DNA from: Mucilaginibacter pineti
GTDB taxonomy: Bacteria; Bacteroidota; Bacteroidia; Sphingobacteriales; Sphingobacteriaceae
NCBI RefSeq assembly: GCF_900101875.1
Contig: NZ_FNAI01000005.1
Coordinates: forward strand, 310,001 to 374,000
Direction: 5' to 3'
Length of the DNA stretch: 64,000 nt
The notes beneath the pieces were generated by a model. It worked only from the letters and a program-made list of their open reading frames with translations. It had not been told where the DNA came from and made no database searches. How positions within the stretch are numbered: position 1 is the first letter of the stretch; each line of letters opens with the position of its first letter. Position numbers and translations under genes: made by a program. Below, piece by piece: positions 44,274 through 52,900 of this stretch.

Positions 44274-45827
44274 TTAATATCCCGGATTGTTGGGCAACAA
44301 TTTTTTATTAATGTCAATATCAGCTTGAGGCACCGGCCATAGCCATCCTTTGGAGGCGTCAAATGTTCTGGTCTCTAACTTAGCTTGCTTAAATTCCCAG
44401 GTAGATGGGCTTGCCGGGTTACTCAGCAATGATTTGTCATAACCATATGCATCATGAACCAGCGACTGATCTTTCCAGCGTAACATATCAGCATATCTGG
44501 TGCCTTCCATAAAAAATTCAACCCTGCGCTCATGTCTTAAAACTACACGTAATTGGGATTGGCTTAAGCTGGCACCTTCTACATCTTCAACTTTAGGCAT
44601 ACTCACCCTCGCGCGCACCTGATCAATTAATGTATAAATTTCTCCGGAGGTACTTCCCGATTCAATCAAGGCTTCAGCACGTATCAGCAAAACGTCAGCA
44701 TAACGCATCAGAATAGTATTGAGAGAGCAATTATTGGGGTCGGCAATACCTATAGCCGCGTATTTGCGCGGACGTACTCCTGACGGAACCACATCTTTAG
44801 CAGGAAGGTAAGTAGTTGAGCCCCATTGAGAGCCGGGTAACACTACCGAAGCGGCCAATCTTGGATCGCGATTAACATATGGGTTTTGAGAAACGTAGCC
44901 CGAGGCCGAGTTCCCAATCGGCAATCCATTGGTCATATAATATGAATCGATCAAATCTGTTGTAACATTTGGTGTTGGCCAAACGCTTAAAGATAATGCA
45001 GATGATGGCCAGGGTTGTGCCTGGGTAGTTGGTATATATTGAATGTCAAAAATTACTTCGCTATTGTTTTCATGCGCCTCTTCAAACAGCGAACCATAGC
45101 TGGGATATAAACTATAGGCGTTGAGATCGATCACATCCTTTGCTGCTTGCGCGGCATCAGTCCACTTTTCATTATACAGAAGCACTTTTGCTTTATAGGC
45201 CAGGGCGGCGCCTTTTGTTGCGCGGCCAACATCGGTGCCAGAATAAGAGGTTGGTAGCGCGGCCGCTGCATCGGTCAGGTCAGTTATGATCTGGGTCAAT
45301 ACTGTGGCCTTAGCTGTCCTGGAAACATACGCCTCCGAAAGCGTTTGAACCTGGGTAATTAAAGGTACGTCACCGAAATAAGCGATCAGATCAGCATATG
45401 CATAACCGCGTAAAAACTTTGCTTCTGCCGACATTTGGCTTTTTACGGCAGCATCAACGTTAGCAGCGGCAACATCCTTCAGGAATTCGTTGGCCCTGGA
45501 AATTATTGTATAGTCTTGGGACCACTTAGCATTTGGAGCCCAGCTATTGCTTGTTGTTTGCCATTCTCCAACTTCTTTTGAGCCCTGCCATGCATCCTGG
45601 CAATAGGCGTTATCTGATTCAAAATCAAATTGGAAGAATTGAGCCGGCGTTGCATTCGGTTGTATCGCATTATAAATACCAACCATGGCCATTTTTACCT
45701 GAGTTTCGTTCTGATAAAATGTCGAGGGCGACAAACGGTCTTCCGGTGTCTTGTCCAGAAGGTTTTTCTTGCAGCCGGCAAGATTAATAACAGATGCTAA
45801 GAATATGATTTTATATATAGTCTTCAT
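44274..45827 (-). CDS. susD: SusD/RagB-family glycan-binding lipoprotein
   Basis: A 517-residue outer-membrane lipoprotein (lipobox LAGC, Cys near 19). The family motifs are present: KNLLDKTPEDRLSPSTFY at the N-terminus, AEAKFLRGYAYADLIAYFGDVPLI (TPR helices), RYADVLLIRAEALIESG and the C-terminal RRVEFFMEGTRYADMLRW and LWPVPQADIDINKKL. SusD forms the lid of the SusC transporter and binds the glycan at the surface. It starts 11 bp after the SusC stop on the minus strand. Confidence 0.96.
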   Translation of the reverse strand: MKTIYKIIFLASVINLAGCKKNLLDKTPEDRLSPSTFYQNETQVKMAMVGIYNAIQPNATPAQFFQFDFESDNAYCQDAWQGSKEVGEWQTTSNSWAPNAKWSQDYTIISRANEFLKDVAAANVDAAVKSQMSAEAKFLRGYAYADLIAYFGDVPLITQVQTLSEAYVSRTAKATVLTQIITDLTDAAAALPTSYSGTDVGRATKGAALAYKAKVLLYNEKWTDAAQAAKDVIDLNAYSLYPSYGSLFEEAHENNSEVIFDIQYIPTTQAQPWPSSALSLSVWPTPNVTTDLIDSYYMTNGLPIGNSASGYVSQNPYVNRDPRLAASVVLPGSQWGSTTYLPAKDVVPSGVRPRKYAAIGIADPNNCSLNTILMRYADVLLIRAEALIESGSTSGEIYTLIDQVRARVSMPKVEDVEGASLSQSQLRVVLRHERRVEFFMEGTRYADMLRWKDQSLVHDAYGYDKSLLSNPASPSTWEFKQAKLETRTFDASKGWLWPVPQADIDINKKLLPNNPGY

Positions 45828-45838
45828 GATTTTATCCT

Positions 45839-48800
45839 TTAGAAATTAACATTTATACCTGCGGTCATTACGCGCACCTGCGGATATGCTTCAGCCCTTG
45901 TTTGATCAGTGGTCTGTTCCGGATCAAACCCTTTGAATTTGGTGAATGTGAAAGCGTTTTGCACATTAGCATATATCCTAAGGGAACTTAAACCTATCTT
46001 CTTAATGGCACCCGGACTTAAAGTATATCCTAACTCAATATTTTTAACCCTCAGATATGATGCGTTTTCCACGTAAAAAGAAGAGTGGAGATTGTTTTTT
46101 ACGCCATCCAATGTCAGGCGAGGAAAAGTATTGGAAGGGTTTTGTGGTGTCCACCTGTTTAACCACCATGTACCGAGGTTTGCAAAGCCGCTAAAAGGCG
46201 AAGCTATTTCATAATATGTATAGCCCTGCATACCTTGTACGCCTTGTAAAAATGCCCCTACGTCGAAACCTTTCCAGGCTACATTGAAGTTAAAAGCATA
46301 GGTTACATCAGGGAACTGCTTACCAATGATTTTGCGATCATTAGTTTGGTCAACTACACCGTCACCGGTAAGGTCTGCATATTTAATGTCGCCAGGTTGT
46401 GCCTTGTAATCGTTCACTTTAACTACACCTGGTTTAAGTATATAGTCACGGGTTGCATAAGGAATGGATGGATCGCTGTTATTTTGCCATGTAAAGTCAG
46501 AAATTTGGTAAATTCCCGTCATCTGATAACCGTAGAATGAGTTTATAGCAGAGCCAACAACAATCGCTTTTGGAGAGGTGTACTGCTGAGGCACGTTCAT
46601 CTTGGTGATCTGGTTAATGATGTGGGAAACATTTAAGGAAGTCCTTAATTTGATACCATTATCAAACGTTTTTCTATAGGTTATACCAAGCTCGACACCC
46701 TTATTTTGTACTTCGCCTGCATTAGCCCATGGCGCCGCTTGTGCAATCGTTAGCGGAATAGGTTGAGTCAACAACAGGTTTTTAGTCCTTTTATCAAAAT
46801 AATCAGCAGTAATTTCAATATTATTATGGAGGGAAATGTCAAGACCGAAATCTAACTGTTGGGCTGTTTCCCAGGTCAGATCCTTGTTGGTCATCGCAGT
46901 GATGGCAACTCCGGAGTAAAGAGTACCGCCGAAAGAATAATTCTGACCTGAGCTCAGGATATCGCTGCCATTATAGTAGTTACTTATATTTTGATTACCT
47001 AAACGGCCCCATGAGGCGCGAATTTTTGCAAAATCCAGCCAGTTCAGATCTTTCATAAAACCCTCTTTCGATATAGCCCATGCAGCTGAAAATGAGGGAA
47101 ATGTACCCCATTGTTTGCCGCTTACAAATCTGGAAGAACCATCTCTCCTAACATTGGCTTCAAATAAATATTTTTCGTCAAATGCATAGTTAAAACGGCC
47201 AAAAAACGAGCGAAGGCCAAGATCATAGGCGCCTGAGTTGTTGGTTTGCGTTGCAGCGTCACCAAGGTTTAATACGCGTTGCGTATTATTCACAAAATGT
47301 GAGCGATAGCCGCTTTGCCAATCATAGGTAAACTCCTCTTCGCTATAACCACCTAATAAATTGAATGAATGACGATTAATTGTCTTATTGTATTTCAATA
47401 AACCGGTAAGCAATGAGTGACCATCAAGCTCGTTGGTTACATTAAGGTCTGAAGGCAGTTGTGTAACTGTTCCATTTTGGTTTTGCAGCGTTACATTGGC
47501 ATGAAAGGCATTTGTATTTGTGTAAATGGCACTATAACCGTAAGTAAGCTGAGCACTCAAACCTGGCAAAATTTTATATTCTGCTTCTACCTGCCCGTTA
47601 AAATTGTAACGCTTTGACAGGCTTGTGCTGCCTTCCTTAATTTCCCCATAATAATTGCGCTCACCGTTAACTGACACCCAGCTTCCGTTTGCATCTTTAA
47701 GGGGATGTATTGGGGCCAGGGTTGAATACCATTCGGCGTTCCAAAGGTCGGTCGGTTCGTTTTTTACTCCCAAATTACCAGTGATATTTCCAGAAACACG
47801 CAGCCTTTTATCTTTTAGGTGGTAGGTATCAAGGTTGAGACGGAAGTCTGTTTTTTTGTAATTGGTAGCCACCAGGATTCCGTCCTGATCTAAATGGCCC
47901 AGCATAAATGCATAATTTACGTTGTCATTTCCGCCGGTTACGCCTACACGATGATTTTGCATATAAGCATTACCATAATATACGTCGAAATAGTTGATAT
48001 CAGGGTATAATGGATTGTTGTGAGCCGCGTATTTTTGAATTGTCGAATCAGCATATGTCGGGGGAGCACCGCTATTTATATCCGCCTCATTGTGAAGCGT
48101 TGTATATTGAACAGAATTTAACACCTTGGGCAACCTTGTGGGGCTTTGAATACCAGCGTATCCGCTATAATTGACACGAACTTTGCCAGCTGATCCTCGC
48201 TTGGTAGTAATTAAAATAACGCCGTTTGCCGCCCGGCTTCCGTAAATTGCCGACGATGCAGCATCTTTCAGCACTGAAATTGATTGAACATCGTTAGGGT
48301 TTACATCTCCGATACTTCCCGGAAAACCATCTACCAACACCAAGGGGGAGTTATCTCCAAAAGTTCCTACCCCACGAATGTCAATCACCGTGTTATCATC
48401 TCCGGGTTTACCTGAACTTTGCAGCGCAAAAACACCAGAAACAGTACCTTGCAAGGCTTGGCTGGTGTTTGTTAAAGGCCTGCTTTCTAAATCCTGTGTG
48501 TTTACAATACCCACCGAGCCGGTAAGGTTTTCTTTCTTCTGCGTTCCGTAACCAACTACTACCACATCAGTCAGGGTATTCATTGAGGGCTTAAGTTTAA
48601 TTACAAGATCAGTCTTTCCGCCTACTGCAATTTCAACTTTTTCATAAGAGATATAGGTTACCACGAGTACGGCATTTTCCGGCACATTCGTAAGTTGAAA
48701 GTTGCCTTTTATATCACTTAGGGCACCTTTGGTGGTTCCCTTTACACTGATAGAAACACCCACCAGTGGCTGGCCATTAGCAGCGTCTACCACGGAGCCT

Positions 48801-48982
48801 TTTACAGTAATCTCAGCCTTGTTAGCAGCAATTTTGGCAATTATCTGACTATTGCCGTGAGTTATTAAATTGGGGGCTGACGCGCTTGCACCAATTGGCA
48901 ATATAAATAATGCCAAAGTGTTAAATGTGGTGCGAAACCCCTTGAAATACAAATAATTTGGAAAAAGTAATTTTCGTTTCAT
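45839..48982 (-). CDS. susC: SusC/RagA-family TonB-dependent outer-membrane transporter
   Basis: A 1047-residue transporter from the ATG at 48982; an upstream in-frame ATG at 49024 would precede the signal peptide with 14 unnatural residues. A long signal (ending near SASAP) is followed by a carboxypeptidase-D-like domain (about 55-130, VKGSVVDAANGQPLVGVSI), the plug with VVVVGYGTQKKENLTGSV and ALQGTVSGVFALQSSGKPG, and a 22-strand barrel that ends in ITAGINVNF. The motif FGDNSPLVLVDGFPG is typical of SusC. It imports oligosaccharides with energy from TonB; SusD is its partner immediately downstream. A paired G-rich repeat lies about 335 bp upstream. Confidence 0.96.
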   Translation of the reverse strand: MKRKLLFPNYLYFKGFRTTFNTLALFILPIGASASAPNLITHGNSQIIAKIAANKAEITVKGSVVDAANGQPLVGVSISVKGTTKGALSDIKGNFQLTNVPENAVLVVTYISYEKVEIAVGGKTDLVIKLKPSMNTLTDVVVVGYGTQKKENLTGSVGIVNTQDLESRPLTNTSQALQGTVSGVFALQSSGKPGDDNTVIDIRGVGTFGDNSPLVLVDGFPGSIGDVNPNDVQSISVLKDAASSAIYGSRAANGVILITTKRGSAGKVRVNYSGYAGIQSPTRLPKVLNSVQYTTLHNEADINSGAPPTYADSTIQKYAAHNNPLYPDINYFDVYYGNAYMQNHRVGVTGGNDNVNYAFMLGHLDQDGILVATNYKKTDFRLNLDTYHLKDKRLRVSGNITGNLGVKNEPTDLWNAEWYSTLAPIHPLKDANGSWVSVNGERNYYGEIKEGSTSLSKRYNFNGQVEAEYKILPGLSAQLTYGYSAIYTNTNAFHANVTLQNQNGTVTQLPSDLNVTNELDGHSLLTGLLKYNKTINRHSFNLLGGYSEEEFTYDWQSGYRSHFVNNTQRVLNLGDAATQTNNSGAYDLGLRSFFGRFNYAFDEKYLFEANVRRDGSSRFVSGKQWGTFPSFSAAWAISKEGFMKDLNWLDFAKIRASWGRLGNQNISNYYNGSDILSSGQNYSFGGTLYSGVAITAMTNKDLTWETAQQLDFGLDISLHNNIEITADYFDKRTKNLLLTQPIPLTIAQAAPWANAGEVQNKGVELGITYRKTFDNGIKLRTSLNVSHIINQITKMNVPQQYTSPKAIVVGSAINSFYGYQMTGIYQISDFTWQNNSDPSIPYATRDYILKPGVVKVNDYKAQPGDIKYADLTGDGVVDQTNDRKIIGKQFPDVTYAFNFNVAWKGFDVGAFLQGVQGMQGYTYYEIASPFSGFANLGTWWLNRWTPQNPSNTFPRLTLDGVKNNLHSSFYVENASYLRVKNIELGYTLSPGAIKKIGLSSLRIYANVQNAFTFTKFKGFDPEQTTDQTRAEAYPQVRVMTAGINVNF

Positions 48983-49688
48983 AATTGGGTTATTAAAATT
49001 TAAACTGGTTAGTTCAATAAGCAAGGGCCGTTATATGTTAATGCTGTTGGCGATGGCACACCTACAACTGATATCAAAGAAACCAATGACGTTCCCGGAG
49101 TTAACAATAATGGACATTGCCTGGGCCTGGTATTTATCCCGGCATTTCGTGAAAGTGTTTTTAATTAAGATGCTGGCGGTTTCTCTCTTTTAACAGCATC
49201 CGCTCCTTTAAGAATTTTTCTCATAATGGTTTAATTAATACAATAATTGGTTAATACGAATGGTCCTTTTGGCCTGACCATTCAAGAGGACAAAGTCTTT
49301 GAAAAACACAGAAAACAAAAGGGGCTAACCAGCAAAAAAAGAGGGGCAAAAAGGGAAATTTAAGGTAAAAACGCTTTTTAATGATTTCGGAGTGAAGGTG
49401 TGTCTTCCAAAGTGATGCACGCTATTCCGCGCCGGGCTATCACCTTTTGAGTACTTTCATGCTGAGGTAAGCACCGTAAGCCTTCGCCATTAGTAGATTT
49501 CATGCAAATATTACTACGCCCAAAACAGCTGCTTTGTAAGCCAGTTGTAATAACAAGTTCGATAATTTGAAGCCGATTCTTTACGATTCCTATGAGCTAA
49601 CTGAGTTATGGAAGTCTGCCTTTTGAAGTGTCCGGGGGGAGATCAAAAAATGAAAAACCGCTTTTTTGCCCCGATAAGGCCTTAAACA
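48983..49688. other. Long SusC upstream region with structured leader
   Basis: No real gene was seen in these 706 bp. Visible elements are a 7-bp inverted repeat GATGCTG/CAGCATC (about 49169-49204), an 8-bp inverted repeat GAATGGTC/GACCATTC (49258-49265 with 49276-49283), and the candidate HTCS site at 49317-49350. Beyond it (49380-49680) is non-coding DNA without recognised features. The distance from the HTCS site to the SusC start suggests a long 5' leader. Confidence 0.5.
49317..49350 (+). promoter_or_regulatory. Paired G-rich direct repeat, candidate HTCS operator (SusC)
   Basis: AAAAGGGGCTAA (GGGG at 49321-49324) is repeated as GAGGGGCAAAA (GGGG at 49343-49346) with a 22-bp period. The first copy and its 3' flank agree with the GH35 site in the pattern GGGGnTAAnnAGCAAAA. 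It lies about 335 bp upstream of SusC and reads opposite to it, as at the other two sites. Confidence 0.68.
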
Positions 49689-49720
49689 AAAAAGCCTTAC
49701 CGGACATGGTAAGGCTTTTT
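49689..49720 (-). terminator. Intrinsic terminator of the tRNA-Asn remnant
   Basis: A 13-bp perfect stem (49689-49701 with 49708-49720, core GCCTTACC) has a 6-base loop; read on the minus strand it begins with AAAAA and ends in TTTTTT. It lies 4 bp after the CCA end of the tRNA remnant, as is normal for a tRNA gene, so this part is original chromosome. Confidence 0.9.
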
Positions 49721-49724
49721 GCAT

Positions 49725-49769
49725 TGGCTCCTGAGGCTGGGCTCGAACCAGCGACCCTCTGATTAACAG
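49725..49769 (-). pseudogene. 3' half of a tRNA-Asn gene (attachment-site remnant)
   Basis: On the minus strand the anticodon loop CTGTTAA (anticodon GTT), variable loop, T-arm (GCTGG, loop TTCGAGC, CCAGC), 3' acceptor strand CTCAGGA, discriminator G and CCA are all intact. Upstream of the anticodon loop the sequence no longer pairs: the 5' anticodon strand does not match the 3' strand, and the required 5' acceptor TCCTGAG is absent. This is the pattern left when an integrase inserts an element into a tRNA gene, with the intact gene restored at the far end. The island would lie to the right of about 49770. Confidence 0.75.
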
Positions 49770-49986
49770 AGAAATCGTCTACCCCTATACACCACTGTTT
49801 TTGAATTAGTTATAAGATATTTTTTCGTCTTTGAAACACAATTGAAACATTTCGCACTGTTATGATTAGAATTAGTAGATCATAATGTTTATGCGTATTA
49901 CCATCGCGGTAACTCTTCAAATATACAAAATCCTAAAAACATTAGCAACTATATCTGATTGTTGAACATCCCAAATTGGATTCAAA

Positions 49987-52900
49987 TTACTCACCTCCCG
50001 GATTTCTGGAAATAAAATCCTCGCGGATCAAAAATGCAGAGGCAGATGCATTCTTATCGATCAGGTGATCCACGATCTTGATAAAATCCGCGCGTAAACG
50101 GGATGAGCCTTTGATCAGCTTGCGGTATTCCTGCGTATAAAAACACCTGATAATGATGCGTTCGAACCAGAACAGGGTATTCTTTTCATCCTGCCATTCC
50201 TCACCGATGAATCCGGCCAGCCAGGAAATACCTTCCGGCATCATTTCTGAAAACCCGATAGAGGCGAGCAGTTTGGCCGAAGATTTTACGTTTCGGACTT
50301 GTGGGATAAATCGCTCATAGAGCGCTTTCTGGCCATGGATAGGGGCCCAGTCGGTGGCGTCACTTTTAAAATAGATCAGGTCCAACAGAACTTTATCCGA
50401 AAAATATCCAATGCCGGTTTCCAGGATACGGCCGGCGAGCCGGTGCCAGACGAACCAAAAGCTTGGTGCCAGTGATTCTTCCAGCAAAGTCTCGGTGATG
50501 AGCGTTTCGAGACAGCCTTTGATGAGATCGAACTTCTTATCACGGAAATTATTTTTAAAATCCCCATTGTAGACGTCGTCGGTCAGCAAGGAGAAGAATC
50601 GTCCCGATACCTCCTCCGGCTGGCGTAGCAGGAAGTGGGCCAGCCGTTTATGGAACTGCTGCAGATGCGTGATATGGAACCTTTGCCGGTAATCATCCTC
50701 ATCTCCCTGAATATGGTCGAGCAGATAACGCAGCAGTGTTTCATAAAACGTGATCAAGTCCGTTTCTGTAGTATCGGCCGGGATCAGTTTCAGCGCCTGA
50801 AAGACAAAATAAAAATTGTCCTTTTGCTGCAGACGGAAAGCCTGGAAGTCAAGTGCAGTGCGATCTCCGTCGACGTCATCGAATATTTTTTGCCATTCGG
50901 ACTGCAATATCTTTTCGGACCTTTTGATGTTCACCGGCCGCGGACGCTTGCCTTTGAAACGCCGGGTTGCCCATTTCAAATGTGCCTTGATCCAAAAAAG
51001 CCAGTAAGCATCGTTAGCTTCGCGGTATTGCCGCATATTGACCACCATTTGGCGATGGTGCGACACGGAGGCAAATTGCAGCATGCCGCCGATGCAGTTC
51101 AGCATAAATTGCGGGTCTTTCGCCCAACCATGTTTACGCAAGGAAGCCTGCAAGGCTTTACGAGGGCTTTCCTGCTCATAATTTAACAGCACGTAAAGGA
51201 TTTCTTCGCGTAGGTGCTTGCGTGTCGGCCCATTTGTATTTACTGCGAGGATAGGCAAGGCATAAAATGCTGCGTTCACTTCGAAAATATTATACTCAGG
51301 CTTGAGCCAATCGTCCATAGTTTCGTTGCGCCGTTTTAATTCATGCTCGGTGATTTCTTGTACTTGCCCGGCGCACCATTTCGCCTGCTCTGCATCTAAC
51401 TCCCCAATATGATCGCGCAGGCCCAACCCGGCCAGCAAACCGGGCATCTTAAATCGCTTGGGCACTGATGGATCATTAGCTATTTTTCTATAAGCATTAA
51501 AATGCTTCAGCCAGTGGGCAAAGTCTTGCTCTTCCGTTTTGTCTTCCCAGCGCTGGATCGACCATAACATGGCGGCCTCAGCCGGCCCGGTGCGCTCCGT
51601 CTCCTTCCGGCTTTCCTCTACCGCCGCCAACATTTCGCCTTCAAGTTTGGGCTGGACCAGGATGCCTTGTTCATGTTCCCCCGCTGGTTCCCAACGGCGC
51701 GCATCCATGCTGTTCACTTGTAACTGCCATTCCGTCCCTGGGTCCAGCAGGTACAAGGCATCCACTATGGCAAATATTTTTTCCCTGTCTTCGCCCAGAC
51801 TATAATTCAGTACCAGATAGCGCAGGTCATGGGAACGGTGAGGAAGTTTATTGAATTTAAATTGCTCCTGCTGGTAATACCGCGCATTCCGGCGGCTGCC
51901 CAAAGGCGCCATGGCCTGACCCTCCAGCCGGTGCCGGATATAGTCCCAGTTATAAAAGGCACCGACAGACAGTAGCGGCAAAACATGCGGGCGAGCCAGT
52001 TCACGGTGCGCGTAAGCGACGCTCAGCAGCACTGCCGTCGTAGACACATTATTACTTTCACGCAGCAATATATCAAAGGATTTGTCAAAAACGCTTTGGT
52101 ATAACTTCCGGGTTTCTTCGGATCTGGTTTTGTGTATCACTTCCGCGACTTCGAGCAGCCAGTATTCCAGCGCCATCAAAACCGATTCCAGCAGGTTGGG
52201 CGTGGCGATGTAGGTCCCGCGGTATATATTCCAAAGCGTCATACTGCCCATTTGGCGGATCAACGTTCCGTCCGCTAATGTATAGCTGATCATTTCGCGA
52301 TTGTCCGGGGCCTCCAGGAACATATTTTCCTGCCCTAGATCCGAAGCCCAATAGCAGTCCGCCGCGTGGTTCATGAGCTTAACGAGAAACCGCAGCGCGG
52401 CTAAAGGCTGAGCAAACAATAAATGCAGCATGGGACTATGGAACGGGCCGGGTGGAAAATAATCCATACCCGTTGAATCCTTAATGCCAAAATCATTTTC
52501 CTTATTTAATCCTGATCGATGGCCACGTAGAAAAGGAGCGCCCGCATACATGCGGGCCAGCTCTTCTTCGGTAGGTGGTACATAAAACCATTCCTTCTCC
52601 GCGATTTCTATAATTAGCTCGGGAAAATTGCGGCATACCTCCTGATCTTCGAAACCCGATATGGTCAGTTCGATGATTTTATCGTAAAAATTACGCAATT
52701 GCCAGGGTTCCGCGTTATCTTTTTCATTAAAGGCGACCCGGATGAGGGCGGCAGTTTCTTCCTTCAATTTGCCGGAAAGCTGAAAAAGCAGGCGTAAACA
52801 GTCTTCGATATCATCTGCGTCAGCCGAACGGTTCATCCGGTCACTGTAATCTTTTGTGTGATGCTGTAAATAACGCAAGATTATCTGCCCGGCTTCCTTC

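Noticed and set aside
49014..49168. Open plus-strand frame (about 50 codons, containing GDGTPTTDIKETNDVPGVNNNG-like composition) upstream of SusC
   Set aside because: It has no start codon, lies antisense to the presumed SusC leader and resembles no known protein; it may be chance or an old gene remnant.
49725..49797. A complete functional tRNA-Asn gene
   Set aside because: The 5' acceptor strand and 5' anticodon stem do not pair with the intact 3' half, so only a remnant is supported.
50635..51186. 183-residue plus-strand frame
   Set aside because: It lies wholly antisense within the 1700-residue protease-STAND gene and has low-complexity shadow-type sequence.
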